Part shown: piece by piece, positions 18,127 to 27,228 of the stretch
How the letters are laid out: each line of letters opens with the position of its first letter
Position numbering within the stretch: position 1 is the stretch's first letter
Assembly (NCBI GenBank): GCA_026708115.1
Contig: JAPOVL010000039.1
Coordinates: forward strand, 85,398 to 149,397
Origin: Chloroflexota bacterium
GTDB lineage: Bacteria > Chloroflexota > Anaerolineae > Aggregatilineales > Phototrophicaceae
Reading direction: 5' to 3'
Length of the DNA stretch: 64,000 nucleotides
Translations under genes and position numbers: made by a program
Notes under the pieces: model-generated
The model's database searches: none
Told to the model about the DNA's origin: nothing
What the model saw: only the letters and a program-made list of their open reading frames with translations

Positions 18127-19938
18127 ATGTCCGACCAACGTTATGAAGACAGTCAACTCTACAAGATTCGCCATTCGGCTGCCCATGTGATGGCAGAGGC
18201 CATGCTGGAACGTTTCCCCGAAGCCAAGATCGCCATCGGCCCGCCTATAGAAGACGGCTTCTACTACGATTTCGATCTGCCGACCGCCATCAATGATGAG
18301 GATATCAAATGGGTCGAGAAGCGCATGAAAAAGCTGCTGGCGCAAAGTCACAGATTTACCCTCCACGAGGTCACGCCGGCGCAAGCGCGCGAAATCTTCC
18401 ACGACCAGCCCTACAAGCTGGAACTGATCGATGATCTGGTCAATGGCCGGCTGGACGACAACGGCGGTCCGATTGCCGCTCCGGCGGAGAAACTGACAAT
18501 TTACACGCAGAGCAACTTCACCGATCTCTGCCGCGGCCCCCACGTCGAAAGTACCAAAGAGATCAATCCCAAAGCCGTCAGCATATCGCTGCGGCGGCCC
18601 GCCGGTGCCTACTGGCGCGGGGACGAGAAGCGACAGCAACTGACGCGGATCTACGGCACCGCCTGGCAGACGCCGGAGGAACTGCGCGACTATCGCGCGC
18701 GGCTGGAAGAAGCCATCAAGCGCGATCACCGCGTCCTGGGCGAAAAGCTTGATCTCTTCGTGATCGACCCCATGGTCGGCAAGGGTCTGCCGCTATGGCT
18801 GCCCAATGGCGCGGTCCTGCGCGACACGCTGGAGCGCTGGCTGCGCGAGATTCAGATTGAGCGCGGCTATCTGCCGGTGGTCACGCCGCACCTGGGCAAT
18901 ATCGAGCTATACAAGACCTCCGGGCATTACCCCTATTACGCCGACAGCCAGTACAGTCCCATTGATGTCGACGGAGACGAGTTCCTGCTGCGACCGATGA
19001 ATTGCCCGCATCATTGCCGCATTTACAGCAGCCAGCCACGTTCCTATCGGGATTTGCCGCTGCGCTATGCCGAATTCGGCACGGTGTATCGCTATGAGCA
19101 GTCGGGCGAGTTGCGCGGCCTGACCCGCGTTCGCGGCTTCACCGTGGATGACGCGCATCTTTTCGTCCGTCCCGATCAATTGCTGGGCGAATTCATGGCC
19201 GTCGTCAAGCTGATCCAGCACGTCTTCGGCTCCTTGGGCATGACAGATTTCCGCGCGCGCATTGGCACGCGCGACGCCGACAGCGACAAATATGTCGGGG
19301 ACAACCAATTGTGGGAAGAGGCGACCGCGGCGATCGTCTCGGCATGCGAGACGCTGGGACTCGATTACCACATTGAAGAGGGAGAGGCCGCCTTCTATGG
19401 ACCCAAGCTCGATTTCATCGTGCGCGATGTCTTGAAGCGCGAGTGGCAATTGGGCACCGTGCAGGTCGATTACAATCTGCCGGACCGCTTCGACCTGGAA
19501 TATGTCGACAGCGACAACGAACGCAAGCGCCCGGTCATGATCCATCGCGCGCCCTTCGGCAGCCTGGAGCGCTTCATCGGCATCTTGATCGAGCATTTCG
19601 CCGGGGCCTTCCCGGCCTGGCTGGCGCCGGTTCAAGCGGTCATCATCCCGATCCGCGAGAGCCACAACGACTACGCGGTCGAGGTTGAAGACCTGCTCAA
19701 GACACGTGGCATGCGCGTAAAGGCCGATTTGCAAAACCGCAATATGCGCTCCAAGATCAAGCAGCACCGGCGGATGAACATTCCCTGGCTGCTGATCGTC
19801 GGCGACCGCGATATCGAGAACCGCACCGTCAGCGTGCGTTTGCGGGGCGATGAAGATTTGGGGGCGATGGCACTGGCGGAATTTGTCGGGGGCGCGCGGG
19901 AGCGGATCGACAGTTATTCGCAGGAGCTTGGGCTGTAG
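18127..19938 (+). CDS. thrS: Threonine-tRNA ligase lacking the TGS domain
   Basis: 603 residues; charges tRNA-Thr. The protein begins at the editing domain (HSAAHVMAEAM, with the partner CRGPHV) and so lacks the roughly 60-residue N-terminal TGS domain of the 642-residue E. coli enzyme. The class II core is intact: zinc cysteine in RPMNCPHHC, motif 2 RYEQSGELRGLTRVRGF, and motif 3 HRAPFGSLERFIGILIEH. The anticodon-binding domain is at the C-terminus (PVQAVIIPI to the end). A GAGGA site sits eight bases before the ATG, and no upstream in-frame start could restore a TGS domain. Confidence 0.95.
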   Translation: MSDQRYEDSQLYKIRHSAAHVMAEAMLERFPEAKIAIGPPIEDGFYYDFDLPTAINDEDIKWVEKRMKKLLAQSHRFTLHEVTPAQAREIFHDQPYKLELIDDLVNGRLDDNGGPIAAPAEKLTIYTQSNFTDLCRGPHVESTKEINPKAVSISLRRPAGAYWRGDEKRQQLTRIYGTAWQTPEELRDYRARLEEAIKRDHRVLGEKLDLFVIDPMVGKGLPLWLPNGAVLRDTLERWLREIQIERGYLPVVTPHLGNIELYKTSGHYPYYADSQYSPIDVDGDEFLLRPMNCPHHCRIYSSQPRSYRDLPLRYAEFGTVYRYEQSGELRGLTRVRGFTVDDAHLFVRPDQLLGEFMAVVKLIQHVFGSLGMTDFRARIGTRDADSDKYVGDNQLWEEATAAIVSACETLGLDYHIEEGEAAFYGPKLDFIVRDVLKREWQLGTVQVDYNLPDRFDLEYVDSDNERKRPVMIHRAPFGSLERFIGILIEHFAGAFPAWLAPVQAVIIPIRESHNDYAVEVEDLLKTRGMRVKADLQNRNMRSKIKQHRRMNIPWLLIVGDRDIENRTVSVRLRGDEDLGAMALAEFVGGARERIDSYSQELGL

Positions 19939-20003
19939 GATTTTCTCTGTTTCCAACGACAACAAATCGGGACAACGGATTTCGCGAAGTCGACGCAGGT
20001 TTC

Positions 20004-20354
20004 TCAGTTGCCTGAGAGTCGACGTTCTACATCCTTTAGAAGTTCGGCAATTTCACTGTCGCTGATGTTTTCTTGTTCCGTCTTCGCGTAGACAGAAATC
20101 ATGGTCGCTTGATCGGGCGGGTGGATGCAATAAATGAAACGATAACCCTTTCGTGCCCCGCCGGGTACTGCTCTGTTTTGTCGTCTAGCCTTGTAAACAA
20201 CACCTTCAAAGCCCGGTATCGCATTGCCGGGCATTTCACCTCGTTTGATGTCCTCGGTAAGCAAATAGGACTGCTCCAAAGCAGTCCGGTATTTCTTTTC
20301 CAATCGTTTAAGCTGTCGTTTGTATCGTTGAAGGCTATGGACGGATATCCGCAT
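20004..20354 (-). CDS. RelE/HigB-type toxin of a toxin-antitoxin pair
   Basis: 116 residues, basic. After a helical N-terminus (RYKRQLKRLEKKYRTALEQ) come the strands of a RelE-fold mRNA interferase, with KGYRFIYCIHPPDQATMISVYAKTEQENIS near the C-terminus containing the expected Arg, Tyr and Lys cluster. RelE toxins cut mRNA at the ribosome. Its start lies inside the antitoxin gene (20-base overlap), the usual antitoxin-first order. Located between thrS and tRNA-Arg. Confidence 0.7.
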   Translation of the reverse strand: MRISVHSLQRYKRQLKRLEKKYRTALEQSYLLTEDIKRGEMPGNAIPGFEGVVYKARRQNRAVPGGARKGYRFIYCIHPPDQATMISVYAKTEQENISDSEIAELLKDVERRLSGN

Positions 20355-20568
20355 TTTGCGCTAATTCTTCACGCGCCAATTCGTCGGCGATTTCGCGATG
20401 CAATTCATCAATTGGCTGACCCTTGCCCCCGGACTTAACAAAACGATAACCTTCGCTGATATCCTCAAGGATATCTGCTTTCGTCGGCACTTCGTCGCTG
20501 TCGATATCCGTGATCTGATTGATTTCGCGCAGTTCAGCGGATGGCTTTGATTTAGGTTCGGGGGGCAT
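20335..20568 (-). CDS. Cognate antitoxin
   Basis: 77 residues, acidic, upstream of and overlapping the RelE-type toxin. The central ADILEDISEGYRFVKSGGKGQPIDELHREIADELA resembles the toxin-wrapping helix region of antitoxins whose partner is a RelE-type toxin. The N-terminal 30 residues are polar and likely disordered; no clear DNA-binding domain is visible, so autoregulation cannot be judged. Confidence 0.65.
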   Translation of the reverse strand: MPPEPKSKPSAELREINQITDIDSDEVPTKADILEDISEGYRFVKSGGKGQPIDELHREIADELAREELAQNADIRP

Positions 20569-20660
20569 AGCTTATCTCCTCTGCAAATCAAGAATAAACG
20601 TTTCAAATGCAAAAGTCAAACGTCGTTGATCGCAGAATAGGCGCTTGCCCGATTGCACAG

Positions 20661-20733
20661 CGCTCCAGGCAGGACTCGAACCTGCGACACTTGGTTTAGG
20701 AAACCAATGCTCTATCCACTGAGCTACTGGAGC
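20661..20733 (-). tRNA. tRNA-Arg (CCT)
   Basis: 73-nt cloverleaf: acceptor GCTCCAG/CTGGAGC, D arm GCTCAGTGGATAGAGC, anticodon stem TTGGT/ACCAA with loop TTCCTAA (anticodon CCT), T arm GCAGG-TTCGAGT-CCTGC, discriminator G. It reads the rare AGG codon. Confidence 0.95.
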
Positions 20734-21004
20734 AATGCTGAAATTATAGCAGGATTACGCTAGCGCTCAAGCGGCGGGCGTCTTGAATGCCTCGACGCCG
20801 CTGGCAGGCAGTTGGGCGTTTTGAAGCGCCAAACACCCAATTTTTGATGCTTAAAAGCCTTGAAAATCGTGGTATAAACCTTACAGTTACGCTAGCAGAG
20901 GGACGCAAAATACGCTACCATAACCGAAGTTCGCAATCGTTCCGCCAATTATCGGCTGGGAAGCCGACAAGCTTTGGCTCGAGACACGTTCAAGGAGAGT
21001 CCAA

Positions 21005-21358
21005 ATGACCCATATCATCACCAGCCTGTGCCTGCGGGATGGCGCTTGCGTGGAGGTCTGCCCGGTCGAATGCATCATCGCCGGCAAACCGGAAAACGAA
21101 TGGCCCTGGTACTTCATCGACCCTGATACCTGCATTGATTGCGGCGCCTGCATTCCGGAATGCCCCTTCGAAGCCATCTTCGTCGAAGAAGAGGTATCTT
21201 CCGAGTACGAAATGATGGACGGTCAAGAGCGTGTGCCCTTCGATACCAAAGTCATCATCGAACATGAAGAGGGCGACATTGTCGATCTCACCCCGGACAT
21301 TCAGCCCAATTACGATTTCTTCACCAGCGGACCTGGCTACGACGCCCTGAACATGTAA
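21005..21358 (+). CDS. FdxA-type ferredoxin (two Fe-S clusters)
   Basis: 117 residues. Cysteines at 9, 15, 19 and 23 and at 43, 46, 49 and 53, each group ending in Cys-Pro, define two clusters. The first spacing (C-x5-C-x3-CP) with the second CxxCxxCxxxCP fits seven- or eight-iron ferredoxins of the FdxA class. A C-terminal 60-residue acidic tail ends NYDFFTSGPGYDALNM. A cytoplasmic electron carrier; its redox partner is not adjacent. AAGGAG precedes the ATG. Confidence 0.88.
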   Translation: MTHIITSLCLRDGACVEVCPVECIIAGKPENEWPWYFIDPDTCIDCGACIPECPFEAIFVEEEVSSEYEMMDGQERVPFDTKVIIEHEEGDIVDLTPDIQPNYDFFTSGPGYDALNM

Positions 21359-21597
21359 GCGCTGCGGACAGGTCCGGCACACTTCGTCGACCCGCCGAGC
21401 GGCCTCCGCAAAAGCATCTCAAGTCCCTTAGGGGCGCTGGATTGCGTTAACACCAGCGTTGTAAATAGGTTGCCCTCGGCGACAAGGCGCGGCGATAAGG
21501 CAAGATATTGGGCGCTCTGCTTGTGATAGCAGAGCGCGTTTGTGATATGGAGGCCACGCGCCGCCGCATGGGACCGTCCGGCGTGCAGAACGAGAAA

Positions 21598-22836
21598 ATG
21601 AGAAAGAAATACGCAGCCAATGTCCTGATTGTCATCTGTTCTTTCAGCATAGCGCTTATTTTTCTGGAAGCCTTCGTGCGCATGGCCGGGGAAACAGACG
21701 CCGATGGACAATTCACTTTTCTAGGCTACACCTTGCAGCCCTATGTCCTGCCGGTCAATCAGTTGCGCGTGAGAATCGATGACTATGTCGAGAATCAGGA
21801 ATATGCCACCATCATCGCTGACGAATGGCTGGGCTGGACGTATCATCCCAACTGGTCTTGGAATGACGGCGAGTTCACGATTAACGGCGCCGGCTTGCGG
21901 GCGCGACGCGAATACAGTTCGGCGCCCCTGCCCGATACCCTGCGCATCGCGGTCTTTGGCGATTCCTTCACCGCCGGGGAAGAAATCAAAGACGAAGAGA
22001 CCTGGCCGCGGCAACTGGAACTGGGGCTGAATCAAGCAGGGATCCGCGCGGAAGTCATGAACTTCGGCGTCGGCGCGTACGGGATGGGACAGGCATTCCT
22101 GCGTTGGCAGCGCTTGGGCAGGCAATTTCAGCCGGATATCGTTATCTTTGGCTTGCAGCCGGAAAACCTCAAGCGAAATGTCAATGTCTTCAGGCAGATG
22201 CTGAATACGGCTGGCATGCCATTTTCCAAGCCGCGTTTCGCCCTGATCGATCAAGAACTGACACTGCTTAACGCGCCGGCGCTGCCGCCGGAGCAACTGA
22301 TGGCCGTCTTCGAGGACTTCCCGAATCATCCACTGGCAACTTGGGAATTCCACTACCGTAGCCGCCAAGTGGCATCGAAATGGTGGTCTTGGTCTCGGCT
22401 GGCGGGTTTTCTGTACGAAGCGCTGAAGACCGGTGAAGAAAATCAAGACGTCTATCTGCCGGATAGCGAAGGGGGCATGCTGGGCCAGGCGATCCTCACC
22501 GCCTTTGGGGAGGATGTCTCGGCGCAGGGCAGCGTATTTGTTGTGCTGCATCTGCCATTGCGAAGCCACCTCATACGCCGCTATGAAGGCAGGGACCCGC
22601 CCTACAAGTTCCTACTCGACTATGCAAGAGAGAATCATCACTACATTGCTATGGAAGAACATTTTGATCCACATCATACGGAGTATGAATATTGGGGGGC
22701 GCAGTTTCATTATGGAGCGGAGATAGCAGCCCTGGTCGGCCGAATCGTCGCCGACCGGATAGAAACCTGTGTCCGAGACCTGTCTTGCCAGCTCTCCCGA
22801 TTCGAGGATCCCTCTCCCCTGTTCAGCGAGGCTTGA
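21598..22836 (+). CDS. Membrane-anchored SGNH/GDSL hydrolase-like protein
   Basis: 412 residues from ATG 21598; an in-frame ATG at 21568 with GGAGG further upstream is the alternative. An N-terminal anchor (MRKKYAANVLIVICSFSIAL) precedes an extracytoplasmic SGNH domain: block I VFGDSFTAGEE, block II NFGVGAYGMGQ, block III GLQPENLKRN, and a C-terminal His region (HYGAEIAALV). Block III has no clean GxND, and no clear SGNH Asp-His pair is obvious, so activity is uncertain. Relatives include polysaccharide O-acetyltransferase-associated AlgX/DltD-like proteins. Confidence 0.65.
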   Translation: MRKKYAANVLIVICSFSIALIFLEAFVRMAGETDADGQFTFLGYTLQPYVLPVNQLRVRIDDYVENQEYATIIADEWLGWTYHPNWSWNDGEFTINGAGLRARREYSSAPLPDTLRIAVFGDSFTAGEEIKDEETWPRQLELGLNQAGIRAEVMNFGVGAYGMGQAFLRWQRLGRQFQPDIVIFGLQPENLKRNVNVFRQMLNTAGMPFSKPRFALIDQELTLLNAPALPPEQLMAVFEDFPNHPLATWEFHYRSRQVASKWWSWSRLAGFLYEALKTGEENQDVYLPDSEGGMLGQAILTAFGEDVSAQGSVFVVLHLPLRSHLIRRYEGRDPPYKFLLDYARENHHYIAMEEHFDPHHTEYEYWGAQFHYGAEIAALVGRIVADRIETCVRDLSCQLSRFEDPSPLFSEA

Positions 22837-22847
22837 CCCCGGGCGCC

Positions 22848-22869
22848 GTGCAGCGCTCTGGCGCTGTAC
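22848..22869. terminator. Hairpin between convergent genes
   Basis: GTGCAGCGC-TCTG-GCGCTGTAC, a 9-bp stem with one G-T pair and a 4-base loop, lies between the SGNH stop and the EamA stop. It could end transcription from both sides. Confidence 0.5.
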
Positions 22870-22903
22870 GAGCGTCGGCGTGACCAGCCATCTAGCTAAT
22901 GAA

Positions 22904-23806
22904 TCAGGTCCTCCGCAGTAGACGCCGCCTTGGCGAGACCATGCCGGTCACCAATCCAACGCTAAACAGAACGATCAGCAGACCTAATAACATGCCCGGG
23001 CTGATGCTCTCACCCAGCCAAAGGGCGCCCCAAATCACACCAAAAATCGGCACCAGCAAGGTCACTGTCAGCGCCTGGATCGGTCCCGCGCTGATGATGA
23101 GATAGTAGTAGAGTTGATACGCGAAGGCTGTGCAAACGACAACCAGGATCAGCAGGGTCAGGATTGCGACGGTTGGCGGGATTTCGGGCGGCAGATCGAA
23201 GAGTGATAGCGGCGCCAGTATGCAGGCGGCAGCGATCAGTTGTCCGCTCGACATTGACAGATTGTTAACGCCCTGGAAGGTGCGCTTGGCATATACGCCG
23301 CCCAGGGCATAACTGAGCGCCGCGCCCAACAAGGCCAAAGCTGCCAGCAAGAAACGCGCATCCAGCGTCATTGGACTGCCGCCGACGACGATCGACACGC
23401 CAACAATGCCCAGGACCGCGCCTATCAACTTGTAAACGGTTAGCCTTTCCCCCAGGCCGGGAACCGCCAGCAAGGTCGTGAATAGCGGCGTGGCTGAGGT
23501 TAGGATCGCAGCCATTGATCCGGATACGGTTAATTCCGCCCAGCCAATCAGCGTGAATGGCAGCGCGGAGCCCAAAAAACCCAGCACCAGAAACTGGCGC
23601 CAATGGCCGCGGATATTCAAATCGATGGCGCGTAGGCGGGCGTATCCGACCAGGATCGGCGCAGTCAGCGCCACGCGCGCAAACATCAAAAAGACCGGCC
23701 CAAACGGTTCGACAGCGACGCGAATGAAAATGTAAGACGCCCCCCAAATCGCACCTAGAAGGAATAGCGCGCCAAGCTGTGCGATTGACAATGCCGCCGC
23801 CTTCAA
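22904..23806 (-). CDS. EamA/DMT-family transporter
   Basis: 300 residues with ten predicted membrane helices in two EamA repeats. The first contains GAIWGASYIFIRVAVEPFGPVFLMFAR; the second starts near LGAALSYALGGVYAKR and ends with FGVIWGALWLGESISPGMLLG. The basic tail SPRRRLLRRT sets a cytoplasmic C-terminus. Such proteins export amino acids or metabolites by proton exchange; the substrate is unknown. Confidence 0.85.
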   Translation of the reverse strand: MKAAALSIAQLGALFLLGAIWGASYIFIRVAVEPFGPVFLMFARVALTAPILVGYARLRAIDLNIRGHWRQFLVLGFLGSALPFTLIGWAELTVSGSMAAILTSATPLFTTLLAVPGLGERLTVYKLIGAVLGIVGVSIVVGGSPMTLDARFLLAALALLGAALSYALGGVYAKRTFQGVNNLSMSSGQLIAAACILAPLSLFDLPPEIPPTVAILTLLILVVVCTAFAYQLYYYLIISAGPIQALTVTLLVPIFGVIWGALWLGESISPGMLLGLLIVLFSVGLVTGMVSPRRRLLRRT

Positions 23807-23983
23807 CTGCCTCGATAAACTGCGGTCATTCTAGCAGAATGCTCGCCCCGGACTATCCGAAACATGCGCTCCTGGAGGACATTCCTATCCAAAAGCATAG
23901 GCTGAGCCTCGCCATTGGTTGAATGCCGGACGAGGCAAAGCCAGCGCATAATGTGTTTATCGAATACAAAAAAGGAGACACAT

Positions 23984-24988
23984 GTGACGAAGGCATTGCA
24001 ACAATTATCAGACGATATGGCAGACTTGATCGAGCGCGCCGCGCCGAGTGTGCTGCGCGTCGACGCCCGCCGCCGCCTGCCGGCCACCGGCATCGCCTGG
24101 TCGGAAGAACTGGTCGTGACAGCCCATCATGTCGTTGAAAGCGAAGATCATATCAGCATCGGTCTGCCGGACGGGGGCCGAATCGACGCCAGTCTGCTCG
24201 GTCGCGACCCGCATAACGACCTCGCGCTGCTTCGCGCTGAGGGCGGCCTGACCCCGGCTAACTGGGCGGCGGACGATGCCTTGCGCGTCGGCAATCTGGC
24301 GCTGGCGCTGGGCCGTCCGGGGCAGAAAGTCAAAGCGACGGGCGGAATCGCCAGTGGGCTGGTCAGCCCGGCCGATATCAAGCGGCGACGCGAGAAGTTC
24401 AAATCCATGACAGGCCGGCATCGGCGCGGGCGGGGCCGTCGGCGCCAGGTCCGCATCCGAATGGAAGGTCTGGGAGATGTCTTTGAACGAGGCGACTGGC
24501 TGCGCGGCCTCACCGACGGATTCATTCAGACCGATGTCACCATGTATCCCGGCTTCTCGGGCGGTCCCTTGCTGGGCGCCGAGGGAGCCGTCCACGGCAT
24601 GAACACGTCGGGATTCTCCCAGGGCGTCAGTATCGCGATTCCGGTTGCGACAATCCGCCGGTCCGTCGGCGCCTTGCTGGCGGATGGTAAAATACAGCGC
24701 GGCTATTTGGGTATTGGCGTACAGGAAGCGCGTTTGCCGGATAAAGTCGCCGAGACCCTGGAGCAGGACACCGGCTTGCTGATCGTGTCAGTCGATGCGG
24801 ACAGTCCCGCTGCCCGAGCAGATCTGATGGTGGGCGACATTCTGACCGCGCTGGACCAAACGGGAGTCGAACATGTAGACGAATTGCAACTCCTGTTGAC
24901 GAAACTCGCAGTTGGCAGTGAGGTCTCGGTAGGTTACGTGCGCGGCGGCGAGTACCGCGACGGCAGCGTCCAAGTCGGGGAGAAGTAA
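23984..24988 (+). CDS. HtrA/Deg-like trypsin-fold protease with PDZ, no signal peptide
   Basis: 334 residues from GTG 23984, with AAAGGAG seven bases before it. The S1C triad is His49 (TAHHVV), Asp79 (DPHNDLALL) and Ser192 (PGFSGGPLL), followed by a single PDZ domain (RGYLGIGVQEARLPD to the C-terminus). The usual GNSGGPL reads GFSGGPL. There is no signal peptide or membrane anchor, so the protein appears cytoplasmic. An Arg-rich insert (133-159, RHRRGRGRRRQVRIR) precedes the catalytic serine, where loops controlling activation lie in DegP. Longer upstream start codons have no ribosome site. Confidence 0.85.
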   Translation: MTKALQQLSDDMADLIERAAPSVLRVDARRRLPATGIAWSEELVVTAHHVVESEDHISIGLPDGGRIDASLLGRDPHNDLALLRAEGGLTPANWAADDALRVGNLALALGRPGQKVKATGGIASGLVSPADIKRRREKFKSMTGRHRRGRGRRRQVRIRMEGLGDVFERGDWLRGLTDGFIQTDVTMYPGFSGGPLLGAEGAVHGMNTSGFSQGVSIAIPVATIRRSVGALLADGKIQRGYLGIGVQEARLPDKVAETLEQDTGLLIVSVDADSPAARADLMVGDILTALDQTGVEHVDELQLLLTKLAVGSEVSVGYVRGGEYRDGSVQVGEK

Positions 24989-25014
24989 GATTCCCCTCGC
25001 GGAATGAATTGAAT

Positions 25015-25035
25015 GGGCGACCTATTCGGTCGCCC
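25015..25035. terminator. Hairpin between convergent genes
   Basis: GGGCGACC-TATTC-GGTCGCCC, a perfect 8-bp stem, lies between the HtrA-like stop and the NHL-protein stop. It belongs to the GGGCGAC hairpin family seen at 29 and 53 kb, here with a five-base loop and acting where a bidirectional terminator is expected. Confidence 0.55.
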
Positions 25036-25062
25036 ACTTCCGGCACACATGAACAGCCTGCC

Positions 25063-27096
25063 CTAGGCGTCCGGCGCGAAGACCCGGCGCTCCAGCGCGA
25101 TTTCGCTGACCGTGTGATCATCGGCCGCGACCACCGGCACCAGATAGACGACCGTCTCTATGTAGCAGAGTCCTTCCGCGCCTTCTCGGCAGTAATACAA
25201 AGTCAGCTCCGCGTTGAACTCATCCTCGCCCGCCGCGAAGGTCACCGGAATGTCCACTTGCTGCTCGAGGATGGTCACGCTGCCCGCGACCGACACCACC
25301 TGCGGATTAGCCACAATGCTCAGCTTGCTGTCGATGAGCGGATTGATCTTGAAGTCTTCCGGCAGGCTCAAGCTTAAGCTGATTGTGCCCTCCCCGGTCG
25401 CGACATGCTGGGTATCGAGTTGGACGGTATTGTTGTCGGCGCTGTTTCCGCCGAGGATCGTCACCGCTTCCGGATCAATGACCAGGGCTTCGGGATTGCT
25501 GAATTCCAGCGTATCCACAACCCCAGCCTCGAGATCAATTGCGCGGATGACATGATTGTTGGTATCAGCCACATATAGAATACCGTCCGCGTAGCTCAAG
25601 CCGCCCGGTTCATCGAACTCCGCGACCGATGCGTCGCCATCGGCGTAGCCGCTTAATCCACCGAGACCGAAGGCCGCATGCGTGGCCGTTTCGCCGGCGC
25701 GGATCACCTTAATGCGACTGTTGTAGGTGTCGGCGATATAGAGGTCGCCATTGGGCAGGCCTTGCACGTCAAGGGCGTGCTGCAGCAGATTGACGCCCAA
25801 TTCGCCATCTACATCGCCATATCGAAACAGATGATTCTCGGTGGTACCGGAAACGACTGTTACGACATCATTGGCGAAGTCCGCCAGTCGAATCGTGCTC
25901 GATTCGCTATCGGCAAAATAGAGCTTGCCCTCGCCGGCGTAATACAAGCCGCTGGGCTGCGCCAACTCGCTTGCGGCAAGGCTGACGTTGTTCAGATTGG
26001 CTTCCCGTCCATTGCCCACCGAGGGATAAAGTTGACCGCTATCGGGTTCGTAGATGTAAAGCTGATGCGTGCCCGCCATCGCGACGTGAAGCCTGCCCGC
26101 ATCATCAAATTCGAGATCCCAGGGGCTGCGCAGCGATACAGCGAGCGGATCGGCCACGGGAACGCCAAAGGGGATACGCTGACGGCCCATGATGCCATTG
26201 CCCGCAATCGTAGAAACGGTCCTGGCCGCCAAATCCGCGGCGCGGATAGCGTGATTGTTGACATCGGCGATGTAAAGCAGATCGCCCTGCAGCGCCAGGC
26301 CTTGCGGCTTGTCGAAGGTAGCGCTATCGAAGTCGCCATCGTTCCAGCCACGCCCTGAAGTGCCGATGATATCCAGCACTTCTCGGCTGCCCAGGTCGGC
26401 GATGACGATGCGATTGTGGCTGCTATCGGCGATGAACAGGCGATTGCCCCCCTCGTCCGCCAAAACCTTGCCGGGATAGAGCAGCGCCGTGCCGGGATCG
26501 CCCGCGCCTTCCAGCGCCAGTGCCAGCGGCGTACGATCGATTATGTCTTCTTCCAGGCTGTCGAAATAGCTGATCATCCCGGAGAGATAGGCGTCAAAGG
26601 TTTCGAAGGGTATCTCGCCAGACTGTCGGATCAGCCAGTTGCCGCGTGGATTGACGATGGCGATGGTAGGCCAGGCGCGCGCGCCATAATCGCCCCAGAC
26701 CTGGAAGTCCTTGTCGTTGATGACCGGATGGTGGATGCCGTAGCGCTGCACGATCTGCCGCAGGTTTTCCGTTTGGCCTTCGTTCTCGAATTTGGCCGAA
26801 TGCACGCCAATGACCACAACTTCGTCCGCGAATTTCTTCTCCACTTGCTCTAAAACCGGGATCACGTGAAGGCAGTTGATGCAGCCGTAGGTCCAAAAGT
26901 CAAAGATGACGATCTTGCCCAGCAAGCCCTGCATCGTCAGCGGCTTGTCGATGTTTATCCAATCAAGCCCGGCGGGAAACTCCGGCGGGACGAGCTCGCC
27001 TTCAAAGATGTCTTTCGGTTCACGCTGGCCCTGCGCCAAAACGCCGCCGGCCAGCAAGAACAGCAGGAGTAAAACTGTGAGCCTTTTCATTGTCAT
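25063..27096 (-). CDS. Secreted thioredoxin-like/NHL-repeat protein (NHLRC2-like)
   Basis: 677 residues. A signal peptide (MKRLTVLLLLFLLAGGVLAQ) leads to a thioredoxin-fold domain with redox motif CINC (Cys72, Cys75) in DFWTYGCINCLHV, then VVVIGVHSAKFENEG. From about 200 to 550, NHL repeats form a six-bladed propeller (LFIADSSHNRIVIADL, LYIADVNNHAIRAADL, LYIADTYNSRIKVI, LYVADTNNHVIRAIDL). The C-terminal 130 residues form a beta domain resembling the DsbD N-terminal domain. The order matches animal and bacterial NHLRC2. It is probably an extracytoplasmic disulfide oxidoreductase with a binding propeller; partners are unknown. Confidence 0.85.
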   Translation of the reverse strand: MTMKRLTVLLLLFLLAGGVLAQGQREPKDIFEGELVPPEFPAGLDWINIDKPLTMQGLLGKIVIFDFWTYGCINCLHVIPVLEQVEKKFADEVVVIGVHSAKFENEGQTENLRQIVQRYGIHHPVINDKDFQVWGDYGARAWPTIAIVNPRGNWLIRQSGEIPFETFDAYLSGMISYFDSLEEDIIDRTPLALALEGAGDPGTALLYPGKVLADEGGNRLFIADSSHNRIVIADLGSREVLDIIGTSGRGWNDGDFDSATFDKPQGLALQGDLLYIADVNNHAIRAADLAARTVSTIAGNGIMGRQRIPFGVPVADPLAVSLRSPWDLEFDDAGRLHVAMAGTHQLYIYEPDSGQLYPSVGNGREANLNNVSLAASELAQPSGLYYAGEGKLYFADSESSTIRLADFANDVVTVVSGTTENHLFRYGDVDGELGVNLLQHALDVQGLPNGDLYIADTYNSRIKVIRAGETATHAAFGLGGLSGYADGDASVAEFDEPGGLSYADGILYVADTNNHVIRAIDLEAGVVDTLEFSNPEALVIDPEAVTILGGNSADNNTVQLDTQHVATGEGTISLSLSLPEDFKINPLIDSKLSIVANPQVVSVAGSVTILEQQVDIPVTFAAGEDEFNAELTLYYCREGAEGLCYIETVVYLVPVVAADDHTVSEIALERRVFAPDA

Positions 27097-27113
27097 TGCT
27101 CCCCAAAATTAGC

Positions 27114-27141
27114 AAGAGGAGCATCTTACGGTGCTCCTCTT
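27114..27141 (-). terminator. Terminator hairpin after the TPR gene
   Basis: AAGAGGAGCA (27114-27123) pairs with TGCTCCTCTT (27132-27141) around an 8-base loop. It lies 3' of the TPR gene and just before the NHL gene start on the same strand, so it separates the two transcripts. Confidence 0.6.
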
Positions 27142-27228
27142 ATCATCGTCATGTTCACGTTAGGACTAATATATAGCCGAACTGTGACAGATATCTTGCG
27201 ATTTGATAACGAAAGCGCTTGTCGAATA

